A stretch of DNA of 64,000 bases from the NCBI RefSeq assembly GCF_038630985.1, contig NZ_CP152049.1, positions 3,615,501 through 3,679,500 on the forward strand. The letters are read 5' to 3'. Below, piece after piece: positions 45,225 to 54,384 of the stretch. A model generated the notes under the pieces. It saw nothing but the letters and a program-made list of their open reading frames with translations. It was not told the DNA's origin and searched no databases. Both the position numbers and the translations under genes were made by a program. This DNA is from Paenibacillus sp. FSL H8-0548. Lineage in GTDB: Bacteria > Bacillota > Bacilli > Paenibacillales > Paenibacillaceae. Within the stretch, counting starts at the first letter, position 1. Every line of letters starts with the position of its first letter.

Positions 45225-46169
45225 ATGAAATCTTTGGATCTTGAGGCATATAGTGAGCTGCTCCGCGAATGGAAAATTAATTCAGTTGTTATTTATCAAA
45301 GAGAGAAGCTTCTTGGTGAATGGTATGTAAGTGGAAAAGATTCCGTCGGTCCGTTATATTCTTGCACGAAAAGTATATTGTCGGTGCTCATTGGCATTGC
45401 GATCGATAAAGGCTTTCTAACCGATGTGGATCAACCGATTACAGACTACTTGGAGCATCCTGCAGAAATCAACGGTGCGTTAAGTCAAATTTCGATTAAG
45501 CATTTGCTTACGATGACGCCGGGCTTCGATTGGCCTGATTTTGATAAACCGTATAAAGATTTTGAAGCGGCAGAAGATCCTATTCAATTTGTATTTAAGC
45601 AGCCGCTTATCTCTGATCCTGGAACAGCCTTTGCCTATAATTCAGGAGGTTCACACTTATTAGCGGCAATTTTGACCAAAGCAGTTGGCATGTCGGCACT
45701 ATCTTTCGCCAATGAGCATTTATTCGGTCCACTTGGCTTTCATGGCACGCGCTGGTCGGATTTAGCGGGAATTAATAAAGGGGGAACGGGGCTGTATCTA
45801 TATGGTAGAGATATGGCGCGAATCGGCAGCCTTGTTGCTCAAAGAGGACGGTTTGAGAACAAGCAGATCGTGTCGTCCTCTTGGGTAGACGAGTCTACGA
45901 TGCTGCATCATAAAGGATTGCTGCAGTACGAACCTCCGATTTATGGCGGGTTTGGTTATCATTGGTGGCACTCGCCTGTGAGCCATAATGGCCAATGCGA
46001 ATGTTATTTTGCTTTTGGTCATGGTGGTCAATATTTGCTTATCGTGCCTGAGCATGAGCTTGTCATTGTTGTTCGCAAAAAGGTAACGAAGCGAAATGAT
46101 GCCATATATGCAAGACGGCTAATTTTCGAGCATATTATTCCGGATTATATGGCAGTCTCTGTTCATTGA
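45225..46169 (+). CDS. Serine hydrolase of the beta-lactamase/DD-peptidase family
   Basis: A 314-residue protein of the beta-lactamase (class C-like) superfamily. The SxxK motif SCTKS places the nucleophile at Ser46 and Lys49, YNSGG supplies the Tyr-x-Asn motif, and HGGQYLLIV near the C-terminus takes the place of the KTG strand. No signal peptide is seen, so it is probably cytoplasmic. Family enzymes are esterases, amidases or peptidases. A short 16-bp gap follows the exporter gene. Confidence 0.85.
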   Translation: MKSLDLEAYSELLREWKINSVVIYQREKLLGEWYVSGKDSVGPLYSCTKSILSVLIGIAIDKGFLTDVDQPITDYLEHPAEINGALSQISIKHLLTMTPGFDWPDFDKPYKDFEAAEDPIQFVFKQPLISDPGTAFAYNSGGSHLLAAILTKAVGMSALSFANEHLFGPLGFHGTRWSDLAGINKGGTGLYLYGRDMARIGSLVAQRGRFENKQIVSSSWVDESTMLHHKGLLQYEPPIYGGFGYHWWHSPVSHNGQCECYFAFGHGGQYLLIVPEHELVIVVRKKVTKRNDAIYARRLIFEHIIPDYMAVSVH

Positions 46170-46203
46170 ATGGAGTGTTACTTTGTCAACATAGTTCAAA
46201 CAA

Positions 46204-46239
46204 AAAGGTATCGATGATGAATCGATGCCTTTTATTTCG
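46204..46239 (+). terminator. Rho-independent terminator after the serine hydrolase gene
   Basis: AAAGGTATCGAT at 46204-46215 pairs with ATCGATGCCTTT at 46221-46232 (one G-U), loop GATGA, followed by TTATTT. It divides the exporter-hydrolase unit from the purine locus. Confidence 0.85.
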
Positions 46240-46391
46240 TCTATATCGCGTTATGTATATGTCATATGAGAACGATTCCAACGAATGGAGCGTATAAATA
46301 ATTAGAAAAATGGTTGATAATCGGAAAGTTCTGCATTATGATGTTAGGAAAGCTAACTCAATTCAGAACGTTTCACTTCAATAAAAGTCAG

Positions 46392-46406
46392 AATATTCGG
46401 AATATT
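46392..46406. promoter_or_regulatory. Palindrome upstream of the purine locus
   Basis: AATATTCGGAATATT is a near-perfect inverted repeat (AATATTC/GAATATT around a central base) about 40 bp before the first gene of the purine locus. It could be the operator of a purine regulator, but none is identified here. Confidence 0.4.
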
Positions 46407-46444
46407 AATTCTTGACAATGATTCTGGCTACAAGGAGGGATGAG

Positions 46445-47770
46445 ATGAGCTCATTACTCATCCAGAACGCAGTTGTTATGACGATGAATGATCAGGATGA
46501 TATCTTTACTGGTGATGTATTCATTGAAGGTAATCGTATTGTGCAAATAGGAGCTGGATTGAATGCAAGGGGAGCGGACCAAGTCATCGATGCAGCTGGA
46601 AAGGTGCTGTTGCCTGGCTTCATTCAAACTCATATCCACCTTTGTCAGACACTATTCCGTGGAAGAGCTGACGATTTGTCGCTTATTTCATGGTTAAAAG
46701 AAAAAATATGGCCGCTGGAGGCCGCACACAGTGAGGATTCCGTTTATTACTCCGCAATGCTTGGGATTGGCGAGCTGATACGAAGCGGTACGACAACGAT
46801 ATTGGATATGGAAACAGTCCATTACACGGATTTCGCATTTCAAGCGATAAAACAAAGCGGCATTCGGGCAGTCTCGGGAAAAGTAATGATGGATCATGGC
46901 ACTGAGGTTCCAGTAGCTCTGCAAGAAAACACACAAAAATCGCTTCAAGATAGTGTGGATTTATTGGAAAAATGGCATGGCGCTGAGAACGGAAGAATTC
47001 AATATGCGTTTTGTCCGAGATTCGTCGTCTCCTGCACGGAGGAGCTGCTTATCGGAGTGCGTGATTTATCTGCAAAGTATGGTGTCATGGTGCATACGCA
47101 TGCCTCGGAAAATACAGGCGAGATCGCAATCGTTGAAGCAGAGCGCGGGATGAGAAATGTTGTGTATTTGGATCATATCGGATTAGCGAAGCCCAATTTA
47201 GTGTTAGCACACAGTATTTGGCTGAATGACGACGAAAAACGTATCATTCGTGAACGAGGTGTCAAGGTAACACATTGTCCAGGCTCGAATATGAAGCTGG
47301 CATCCGGAGTAGCTGAAATACCATTTTTGCTGGAACAGGGCATTGACGTTGGGATTGGAGCTGATGGCGCTCCTTGCAACAACAATCTGGATATGTTTCA
47401 AGAAATGCGTTTAACAGCCTATATGCAAAAGGTAAAGCATGGCCCCACTGTCATGAACGCGAGAACAGTGCTGCGGATGGCAACGATGGGCGGAGCGAAG
47501 GTGCTCGGTTTAGAAAGCAAAATCGGAAGTATAGAAATTGGCAAGCTGGCTGACCTGCAGCTTCTTGATTTGGAGGATTTTCATGTGTACCCTTCCTTTG
47601 ATGCGGATTGGTATTCCAGAGTCGTCTATGCGGCAACGAGAGGCGATGTGGATACCGTAATTATTGATGGGCAGCTGGTCATGGAGAATAAGCTCGTAAA
47701 AACGATAGATAAAAAGGTTGTGCTTAAAGAGGCGGATCGTTCATTGCGGAATTTGCTCCAAAGACTTTGA
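46445..47770 (+). CDS. Metal-dependent amidohydrolase, likely purine deaminase
   Basis: A 441-residue TIM-barrel amidohydrolase with QTHIHLCQTLFRGRADD (metal His pair), THASEN (metal His plus Glu), LAHSIWL and GIGADGAPCNN (metal Asp). That matches the ATZ/TRZ-S-adenosylhomocysteine/guanine deaminase class. The neighbours (XDH, urate oxidase) favour guanine or another purine as substrate; 5'-deoxyadenosine is also possible. The ATG at 46445 is 6 nt after AAGGAGGG; the upstream in-frame extension of 33 bp is not supported by a ribosome-binding site. Confidence 0.85.
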   Translation: MSSLLIQNAVVMTMNDQDDIFTGDVFIEGNRIVQIGAGLNARGADQVIDAAGKVLLPGFIQTHIHLCQTLFRGRADDLSLISWLKEKIWPLEAAHSEDSVYYSAMLGIGELIRSGTTTILDMETVHYTDFAFQAIKQSGIRAVSGKVMMDHGTEVPVALQENTQKSLQDSVDLLEKWHGAENGRIQYAFCPRFVVSCTEELLIGVRDLSAKYGVMVHTHASENTGEIAIVEAERGMRNVVYLDHIGLAKPNLVLAHSIWLNDDEKRIIRERGVKVTHCPGSNMKLASGVAEIPFLLEQGIDVGIGADGAPCNNNLDMFQEMRLTAYMQKVKHGPTVMNARTVLRMATMGGAKVLGLESKIGSIEIGKLADLQLLDLEDFHVYPSFDADWYSRVVYAATRGDVDTVIIDGQLVMENKLVKTIDKKVVLKEADRSLRNLLQRL

Positions 47771-47838
47771 AAAAAAAGAATTCGTTCAAAGCATTAGATG
47801 CAGCTGCCGCATGGGCTGATGCTAGGGAGGGATAACAA

Positions 47839-48888
47839 ATGGATATGCACGATGTATTGGTTTCGGTAATGAAGGAAGCAGGTCGAGCTGTACTAGCGAC
47901 AATCATTTGTGTGGATGGCCATTCTTACCGTAAAGCAGGAGCGGCCATGCTCTTCCAGCTAGGCAATGAACAAATTGGCTCTTTAAGTCCAGGGTGTCTT
48001 GAAAATGATTTGTTGGAAAGAGCAGAGAGGGTATGGGAATCAGGCCAATTCGAGAGAATTGACTATAACTTAAAGCAAGGAGAGGACGTGATCTGGGGCG
48101 AGAGTATAGGCTGCGGTGGAGAAATTCGCATTTTGCTGGAACCCGTCGATGTACGGCTGCGTGCAATCTTACTAAAAATTAAGGAGAGGAACGATATGGG
48201 GACTCCTGTTAGGCTTACGCGAAGTTGGGAAGCAGATGAAATGAGTTATACGCTCCATGATGATATACAGGATGGGACTGGAAATTTCATCATGCAGGAA
48301 GCGGATCAGAAGCGATTGTCGATACAGATTAGTCCAAGACCGCGATTAGTTTTGTTCGGAGCAGGCAAGGATGCGGATGCCATTTATGGGTTGGTTCGGC
48401 ATATTGGATTTCAGGTTGTCGTAACCGATTGGCGGTCTTCACTATGTACGCAGGAGAGATATCCTGAAGCGGATTGTATCGTTGGATCTCCAGAGCAAAT
48501 TGTCGAGCAGCTTAGCTTCCGAACGAATGACTATTTAATTGTTTGCAGCCATCATTTGCAGCAGGATAAGGAGATGATACGACTTGCCTTGCCGCTGCAG
48601 CTCGTATATATCGGAATCATGGGCTCCAAGCAACGAATTCGAACGTTGTTTGAAACGTTTCTAATTCCCTCGAATGTGAGGGCTCCAATCGGTCTCTCCA
48701 TAGGGGCGGATGGTCCGAATGAAATTGCAGTGAGCGTTGCTGCCGAGCTCATTGCCATACGAGCAGGACATGAGCAGCGTTCTCAGAAGGAGAGGATAAA
48801 GGATGGTTATTTCAGCCCTTTATTTGGCCGCAGGACTGAGCAGGCGAATGGGGGTTCGCAAGCAATCTCTAGAGCTGGCGAAAAATAA
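47839..48888 (+). CDS. pucA: XdhC-family xanthine dehydrogenase maturation factor
   Basis: XdhC binds molybdenum cofactor and loads it, with its sulfur, into xanthine dehydrogenase. Of 349 residues, the N-terminal XdhC/CoxI domain has the SYRKAGAAMLF and SPGCLENDLLERAE motifs, and the C-terminal Rossmann domain shows LVLFGAGKDADAI (about 175). The long C-terminal tail overlaps the next gene by 86 bp. It is the B. subtilis PucA-like member of the locus. Confidence 0.88.
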   Translation: MDMHDVLVSVMKEAGRAVLATIICVDGHSYRKAGAAMLFQLGNEQIGSLSPGCLENDLLERAERVWESGQFERIDYNLKQGEDVIWGESIGCGGEIRILLEPVDVRLRAILLKIKERNDMGTPVRLTRSWEADEMSYTLHDDIQDGTGNFIMQEADQKRLSIQISPRPRLVLFGAGKDADAIYGLVRHIGFQVVVTDWRSSLCTQERYPEADCIVGSPEQIVEQLSFRTNDYLIVCSHHLQQDKEMIRLALPLQLVYIGIMGSKQRIRTLFETFLIPSNVRAPIGLSIGADGPNEIAVSVAAELIAIRAGHEQRSQKERIKDGYFSPLFGRRTEQANGGSQAISRAGEK

Positions 48889-49486
48889 ACCACTCGCAGG
48901 GGAAGGGCTTCTTGCTTTATTATCCAGCCCTGTTAAACGTATTATGGTTGTCGTGCATCCAGAGGACCCATTGGATTGGTTTCCTGAGGAATGTTATAGC
49001 AAGTCGGGTCTGGATGATGCAGCAGCTGTTCATGTCGTGAGCAGCACTGAGGCCTCGAAGGGTATCGCTTATTCTATCCGTTCCGGGCTCCAAGCGCTAA
49101 TTGCCCTTGATTCATCACTTGACGCTGTGTTGGTAGTTTTAGCAGATCAGCCATTTGTTTCATCTCGTATGTTAACGGAGCGTATACAGTTCTGGCTTGA
49201 ACGACCAGAGCTGGATTATGTTGCTACTGCTTCATATGACGCAAGCGGGGAATCGATGATTTTGATGCCGCCTGCTGTCTTATCCCGTTCGATGTTTGCT
49301 TCGCTTGCGCGTCTGGAAGGTGATCAGGGGGCGCGTAAATTGTTTCACTTACCTGCATTTAAAGGGGAAGGCTTATCGGTATTGGATGGGCCCGCATTAA
49401 TGGACATCGATACCGTTTCAGACATGGACATTGCGAGAGAACGGTATGCTAACTTATCAATGGCTATCTCTCGAAAAAATAGATAG
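48803..49486 (+). CDS. pucB: MobA/MocA-like nucleotidyltransferase (PucB-like)
   Basis: Cytidylyl- or guanylyltransferase fold that modifies molybdopterin for xanthine dehydrogenase. The N-terminus has LAAGLSRRMGVRKQSLEL (GxSxRMG nucleotide-binding loop), then VLADQPFV with the metal-binding Asp. Length is 227 residues. ATG with AAGGAG at 48786-48791. The start lies 86 bp inside xdhC in another frame, and the LAAG motif cannot be lost, so the overlap is real. B. subtilis pucB is the expected counterpart. Confidence 0.85.
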   Translation: MVISALYLAAGLSRRMGVRKQSLELAKNKPLAGEGLLALLSSPVKRIMVVVHPEDPLDWFPEECYSKSGLDDAAAVHVVSSTEASKGIAYSIRSGLQALIALDSSLDAVLVVLADQPFVSSRMLTERIQFWLERPELDYVATASYDASGESMILMPPAVLSRSMFASLARLEGDQGARKLFHLPAFKGEGLSVLDGPALMDIDTVSDMDIARERYANLSMAISRKNR

Positions 49487-49501
49487 TTGGGGAGGAACGG
49501 T

Positions 49502-50659
49502 ATGAAACAGCAAAAAAAAGTAATATTTACAGGTGCAGCTTTTCTTTTAATGCTCGTACTGATCATTAGTGGTTGTTCAAGCAACAATACGAACCAAGCA
49601 AACGAAGGTGCGACTAATGTGCCAACGGGAACAACAGAAGCTGGTGCGAGTACAGATGAGCCTGCAAAACTTCCACGTGTCGCATTCGTTTATATCGGGC
49701 CTCCAGGTGATGGCGGTTGGACATTCGAGCATGACAAGGGCAGATTGTTCATGGAAGAACAACTCGGCATTAAAGCGGACACGGTCGAAAATGTACCGGA
49801 GAGCGCGGATGCAGAGCGAATTATAACCGAGCTTGCTCAAAATCACGATGTTGTTTTTACAACAAGCTTTGGTTATATGGAATATACGCTTAATGTAGCC
49901 AAAAAATTTCCTAACGTAAAGTTCCTTCATACATCAGGTTATAAAACGAATGAAAATATGGGCACTTTTTTTGGTAAAAACTATGACGCAAGCTATTTGA
50001 GCGGTATCGCAGCCGGAAAGATGACTGAGAAAAACGTGATCGGCTATGTCGGAGCTTTCCCGATTCCGGAGGTCATTTATAACATTAATGCCTTCACACT
50101 TGGCGTTCAAAGTGTAAATCCGGATGCGACCATAAATGTCGTGTGGACAAATACGTGGTTTGATCCGACAACGGAGCGACAAGCAGCGGTAAGCTTGCTG
50201 GACAAAGGAGCGGATGTGCTGCTTGCTTATCAGGATTCACCTGCTACGCTAACAGCTGCTGCTGAGCGGGGGGCACTAGCAGGAGGCAATGATTCGGATA
50301 TGACACGCTTCGCACCAGAAGCCTACTTAACGAATCCGGTCTGGAATTGGGGTCCTTATTATACAAAAACTGTGCAATCGATCATTGACGGAACGTGGAA
50401 AAGCGAGCAGTATTCCGGTTCACTTGCTGACGGCATGGTGGATATTGCACCGTTTGGAGCAAGTGTTCCAGAGGATGTGAGGACGTTAGTGAATGATGCG
50501 AAGGCAAAGCTCATTGCAGGAGAGCTAAGTGTTTTTACTGGACCAATTATTGACGCATCGGGAGTCGTAAAGGTGGAGGAAGGCAAAACGTTGACGTTAG
50601 AAGATATTTTGGTTATGGACTGGTTCGTTAAGGGTGTCGAGGGAACGTTTCCGAAATAG
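49502..50659 (+). CDS. BMP-family nucleoside-binding lipoprotein
   Basis: Receptor of a purine nucleoside ABC importer (BmpA/PnrA/NupN type). The 385-residue precursor has a lipobox ISGC (Cys at about 25), a Thr/Ala linker, and the BMP domain with VAFVYIGPPGDGGWTFEHDKG and LAYQDSPATLTAAA. Nucleoside specificity is known for the family and agrees with the locus. I start at the ATG at 49502, 6 nt after GGGGAGG; the TTG at 49487 is upstream of that site. A hairpin separates it from the ATPase gene. Confidence 0.9.
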   Translation: MKQQKKVIFTGAAFLLMLVLIISGCSSNNTNQANEGATNVPTGTTEAGASTDEPAKLPRVAFVYIGPPGDGGWTFEHDKGRLFMEEQLGIKADTVENVPESADAERIITELAQNHDVVFTTSFGYMEYTLNVAKKFPNVKFLHTSGYKTNENMGTFFGKNYDASYLSGIAAGKMTEKNVIGYVGAFPIPEVIYNINAFTLGVQSVNPDATINVVWTNTWFDPTTERQAAVSLLDKGADVLLAYQDSPATLTAAAERGALAGGNDSDMTRFAPEAYLTNPVWNWGPYYTKTVQSIIDGTWKSEQYSGSLADGMVDIAPFGASVPEDVRTLVNDAKAKLIAGELSVFTGPIIDASGVVKVEEGKTLTLEDILVMDWFVKGVEGTFPK

Positions 50660-50681
50660 CAGATTGAAAAAATAAAGTTAA

Positions 50682-50715
50682 ATCAACCAATCCTTGAATG
50701 CAAGGATTGGTTGAT
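50682..50715 (+). other. Intercistronic hairpin after the binding-protein gene
   Basis: ATCAACCAATCCTTG at 50682-50696 pairs perfectly with CAAGGATTGGTTGAT at 50701-50715 (15 bp, loop AATG). There is no T tract, so it is more likely to protect the upstream mRNA than to terminate transcription. Confidence 0.8.
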
Positions 50716-50753
50716 CTATAAACAGCGTTTGGAATCAGCGGAGGAGGGAAGGT

Positions 50754-52289
50754 ATGCATGAAAAATACTCGATAGAGATGCGCCAAATTGTAAAAAAATT
50801 TGGCCATGTGTCAGCAAATGATCATGTTGATTTTCATGCGAAACCAGGCCAAATTCATGCGCTGCTCGGCGAGAATGGAGCTGGCAAGAGTACGATGATG
50901 TGCATGCTGTCGGGCGTATATCGGCCAACCAGCGGCGAAATTCTCATTCATGGGGAGCCAGCGAAAATTCGTTCGCCAAAGGATGCCATGAGGCTTGGAG
51001 TGGGCATGGTGTTTCAAAACTTCCGTCTTGTTCAGACGTTAACTGCCGCAGAGAACATCGTGTTAGGAGAGAAATCGTCTTTTTGGCGAGGGGCCAAATG
51101 GTTGAAGGAGAAGCAGCAGGAAATTGAAGCGATTGCGGATCGTTTTGGATTAGCGATCCCAGTTAATCTTCCGATCTGGCAGCTTTCTGTTGGAGAGCAG
51201 CAGCGAGTAGAGATCGTTAAGACGCTCTACCGGGGTGCGGATCTTATTATATTAGATGAGCCTACATCGGTACTGACTCCCGGCGAGGCGGAGCAGCTGT
51301 TTGCAACGCTGCAGCGGATGAAGGCAGAAGGAAAGACTATTATTCTAACTACGCACAAGCTGAAGGAGGTCATGGCGGCAGCGGATCATATTTCGGTCAT
51401 GCGGAAAGGAAAGATGATTCACTCGATCGCGAAAACAGCCACAACGGAGCGCGAGCTGGCTAAGCTTATGGTAGGGAAAGAAATAGGAGAGGAGAGAGCT
51501 TTCAAGCCTCGTCCGCAAGGAAACGTATTGCTTGCCGTAAACCAGGTAGATGTATATGCGGATCACGGCAGAAAATCGCTTGATCGATTCTCACTGCATG
51601 TCAATGAAGGTGAAATTGTAGGTGTAGCAGGGGTGGCGGGCAATGGACAAAAGGAGCTCGCTGAGATTTTGACCGGGCTGCGGAGCTGGAAGCAAGGAAC
51701 GATTCATTTTGCAGGCAAAGCACTACGGAACGGATCTGTGAGGGCGGCAATTGAAGCGGGAATCGCCCATGTACCCGAAAATCGCATGAAAAGCGGTTTG
51801 GCCGGCGGTCTTGGCATCGTAGATAATTTATTGTTCAAATCCTATCGATCCATGGAGCGCTCACGCCTTGGCTTTCTCCGAATGGGCAGGAACCGAGCTT
51901 GGTCGCAGCGGCTAGTTGAGCAATTTGATGTGAGGACACCCGATCTTGAGACGCCGGTACAGCAATTGTCGGGCGGTAATCAACAAAAGCTGCTGTTTGC
52001 TAGAGAGGTTAATCAAGAGCCGCTGCTGATGGTTGCGGTTCATCCGACGCAGGGGCTTGATGTTGGAGCAACGGAAGGGGTGCATGGGCTATTAGATGAA
52101 ATGAGAAACGAAGGGAAAAGTGTACTGCTCATCTCAGAGGATTTGGACGAAGTCATTCAGCTGTCAGATCGCATTCTTGTTATTTACAACGGTCAGATTG
52201 TAGGCGAAATGAGCGGCAAGGATGCTGATCGTGAGCAGATCGGGATGTATATGGCAGGGCTTCACGCTTCAGAGGAGGAAGCGGGATGA
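50754..52289 (+). CDS. Nucleoside ABC transporter ATPase with two domains
   Basis: A 511-residue fused ATPase (NupO/RbsA type). The first domain has Walker A GENGAGKST and a signature LSVGEQQRVEI with LDEPT; the second has LSGGNQQKLLFAREV and VAVHPTQGLDVGAT, in which the Walker B Asp and Glu are replaced as in RbsA-type proteins. The Walker A of the second domain is degenerate (GVAGVAGNGQKEL). It is coupled to the first permease by ATGA overlap and couples ATP hydrolysis to nucleoside uptake. Confidence 0.9.
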   Translation: MHEKYSIEMRQIVKKFGHVSANDHVDFHAKPGQIHALLGENGAGKSTMMCMLSGVYRPTSGEILIHGEPAKIRSPKDAMRLGVGMVFQNFRLVQTLTAAENIVLGEKSSFWRGAKWLKEKQQEIEAIADRFGLAIPVNLPIWQLSVGEQQRVEIVKTLYRGADLIILDEPTSVLTPGEAEQLFATLQRMKAEGKTIILTTHKLKEVMAAADHISVMRKGKMIHSIAKTATTERELAKLMVGKEIGEERAFKPRPQGNVLLAVNQVDVYADHGRKSLDRFSLHVNEGEIVGVAGVAGNGQKELAEILTGLRSWKQGTIHFAGKALRNGSVRAAIEAGIAHVPENRMKSGLAGGLGIVDNLLFKSYRSMERSRLGFLRMGRNRAWSQRLVEQFDVRTPDLETPVQQLSGGNQQKLLFAREVNQEPLLMVAVHPTQGLDVGATEGVHGLLDEMRNEGKSVLLISEDLDEVIQLSDRILVIYNGQIVGEMSGKDADREQIGMYMAGLHASEEEAG

Positions 52290-53416
52290 GTGAGCATGAG
52301 CCGGTTTCAACCAATGGCGGGACAATGGCTATCGAGGCTGTACCAAAGCCTAGCAAAATGAAATGGCGATCCTATCGGATCGAAATCGACAGCTCAAAGA
52401 GAGGCAGCTCGTGGTGGATTCCGTTTGTGTCGGTGCTGCTTGCCCTGATCGTATGCGGTGTTTTTATTGCAGCCAACGGTATGAATCCGCTCCCTGTGTA
52501 TAAGAAAATGTTCATGGGTGCCTTTGGTACCGCCTACGGTTTAACAGAAACGCTCGTTAAAGCTATTCCGCTGCTGTTATGCGGCCTTGGCGTAGCGATT
52601 GCTTATCGGATATCGGTGTGGAATATCGGAGCGGAAGGACAATTTGCGGCAGGAGCGATGGCCGCAACGGCTGTCACGATTTATTTTCCGAATATGCCAG
52701 GCCTGCTCATTATCCCAACGATGATTATATTCAGCATTGCTGCTGGCGGGCTTTGGGGCTTGTTGACGGCGATTCCACGCACCTACTTCCAAGTGGATGA
52801 GCTGGTTACGTCTCTGATGCTTAATTATGTCGCACTGCTTGCGTTGGATTATTTTGTGTTTGGGCCTTGGAAGGATCCGCAGGGGATGAACTTTCCAGGT
52901 ACTCCGGTGTTTACTGCTGCGCAGTCTCTACCCGTTCTCGGAGATTCAAGGCTACATCTCGGCCTATTGTTTGGCATTATTGCTATTGTTCTTTATGGCT
53001 TCCTTATTAAATATACACGCTGGGGCTACGAGCTGCGGCTGATTGGAGCAAATCCCGAAGCGGCTAAACATGCAGGCATTCGAATTAGCAGACATATTTT
53101 GTTAGTCATGCTCATCAGCGGGGGGTTAGCCGGTCTTGCGGGAATGGCTGAGGTATCCGGTGTAACGCATCGCCTTATGTACGGTATATCCCCAGGCTAT
53201 GGGTATACGGCAATTATTGTCGCATGGCTTGCCAAATTACATCCAGCGGGCCTTGTCGTTTCCGCTTTTCTATTTGGCGGGCTTATTGTAGGAGGATTCA
53301 GCGTACAAACGATCGGACTGCCTTCCTCAATCTCCGAGATGCTGCAAGGTGCTATCTTATTTTTTCTTATTGCAGGCGGCACAATTAGTAAGTTTCGTCT
53401 CCGCAGAATCCGTTGA
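52286..53416 (+). CDS. Nucleoside ABC transporter permease 1
   Basis: Permease of the BPD_transp_2 family (NupP-like), 376 residues with about nine helices. GLGVAIAYRISVWNIGAEGQFA and NPEAAKHAGIRISRHILLVM are the conserved marks. It overlaps the ATPase gene by 4 bp and is 17 bp before the second permease. Confidence 0.9.
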   Translation: MSEHEPVSTNGGTMAIEAVPKPSKMKWRSYRIEIDSSKRGSSWWIPFVSVLLALIVCGVFIAANGMNPLPVYKKMFMGAFGTAYGLTETLVKAIPLLLCGLGVAIAYRISVWNIGAEGQFAAGAMAATAVTIYFPNMPGLLIIPTMIIFSIAAGGLWGLLTAIPRTYFQVDELVTSLMLNYVALLALDYFVFGPWKDPQGMNFPGTPVFTAAQSLPVLGDSRLHLGLLFGIIAIVLYGFLIKYTRWGYELRLIGANPEAAKHAGIRISRHILLVMLISGGLAGLAGMAEVSGVTHRLMYGISPGYGYTAIIVAWLAKLHPAGLVVSAFLFGGLIVGGFSVQTIGLPSSISEMLQGAILFFLIAGGTISKFRLRRIR

Positions 53417-53433
53417 AGGGGAGCGTATAACCG

Positions 53434-54363
53434 ATGGAAATCGTGTATCAAATGCTGCTCGCTGCTATATCCTCCGGTACTCCGCTGCTGTTCGCAACAC
53501 TTGGCGGCATATTGATCGAGCGTTCAGGCATTATCCAGCTTGGCGCAGAAGGTCTGATGCTGATGGGTGCCGTAACGGCATGTATGACGTATCTGCAAAC
53601 CGGAAGCCTCGGAATTACGCTGTTGGCTGTTTGCGGAATAAGCCTGTTGTTAGGCGGCGTTCATGCGTTTCTAAGCGTATCACTGCGAGCGAATCAAATT
53701 GTATGCGGGCTTGCCATGACTTTATTCGGTGCTGGATTTAGCGCCTATCTAGGCAAACCGTTCAGTGGAATCCCAGTGCCAAGAGCGGTACCGAAGCTGG
53801 ATATGCCCTGGCTCGAGAGCGTCCCGTTTATCGGACGAATCTTTGCTCATCTTGATTTATTTACATGGTTCAGCTTCGTTCTTGTCATTGCCCTTCATTT
53901 GTTTATTCACCGCACCTCTTGGGGACTGCATCTGCGAGCGATGGGCGACAATCCTGCCACAGCAGATGTTATGGGCATTAATGTGCAGGTGTTTCGTTAT
54001 GGCTATATTATGGTTGGCTCAATCCTCATCGGTCTGGCTGGTGCGGATTTACTGCTCGTATACTCGCCAACCTGGACGGAAGGTATGACAACAGGCCGCG
54101 GCTGGATCGCGGTTGCTTTAGTTATTTTCGCAAGATGGAATCCGATTCGTGCACTTTTTTGCGCTTATTTCTTCGGAGCGCTCGATATGCTCGGCTTCCG
54201 CATTCAACTAATAGGGAGCGAGATCCCATCCTATTTCTTAAAAATGATTCCTTATGTAGTGACCATTTTAGTGCTCATGTTTCTCGGGTGGCGAAATCGC
54301 AACAAGCCATCTGGCTCGCCGGAATCCCTCGGCATACCTTACATTCGCGAGCAGCGATTTTAA
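53434..54363 (+). CDS. Nucleoside ABC transporter permease 2
   Basis: Second BPD_transp_2 permease (NupQ-like), 309 residues. It shows FATLGGILIERSGIIQLGAEG, GDNPATADVMGINVQVFRYG and WIAVALVIFARWNPI. With permease 1 it forms the heterodimeric channel. It lies 21 bp before the FAD subunit of xanthine dehydrogenase, so transport and catabolism are in one operon. Confidence 0.9.
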   Translation: MEIVYQMLLAAISSGTPLLFATLGGILIERSGIIQLGAEGLMLMGAVTACMTYLQTGSLGITLLAVCGISLLLGGVHAFLSVSLRANQIVCGLAMTLFGAGFSAYLGKPFSGIPVPRAVPKLDMPWLESVPFIGRIFAHLDLFTWFSFVLVIALHLFIHRTSWGLHLRAMGDNPATADVMGINVQVFRYGYIMVGSILIGLAGADLLLVYSPTWTEGMTTGRGWIAVALVIFARWNPIRALFCAYFFGALDMLGFRIQLIGSEIPSYFLKMIPYVVTILVLMFLGWRNRNKPSGSPESLGIPYIREQRF

Positions 54364-54384
54364 AGAAAAGGGGAGGAGAGAACT

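Noticed and set aside
46412..46417. TTGACA near the amidohydrolase start as a -35 box
   Set aside because: A -10 at the right distance would fall on the ribosome-binding site, and none is present.
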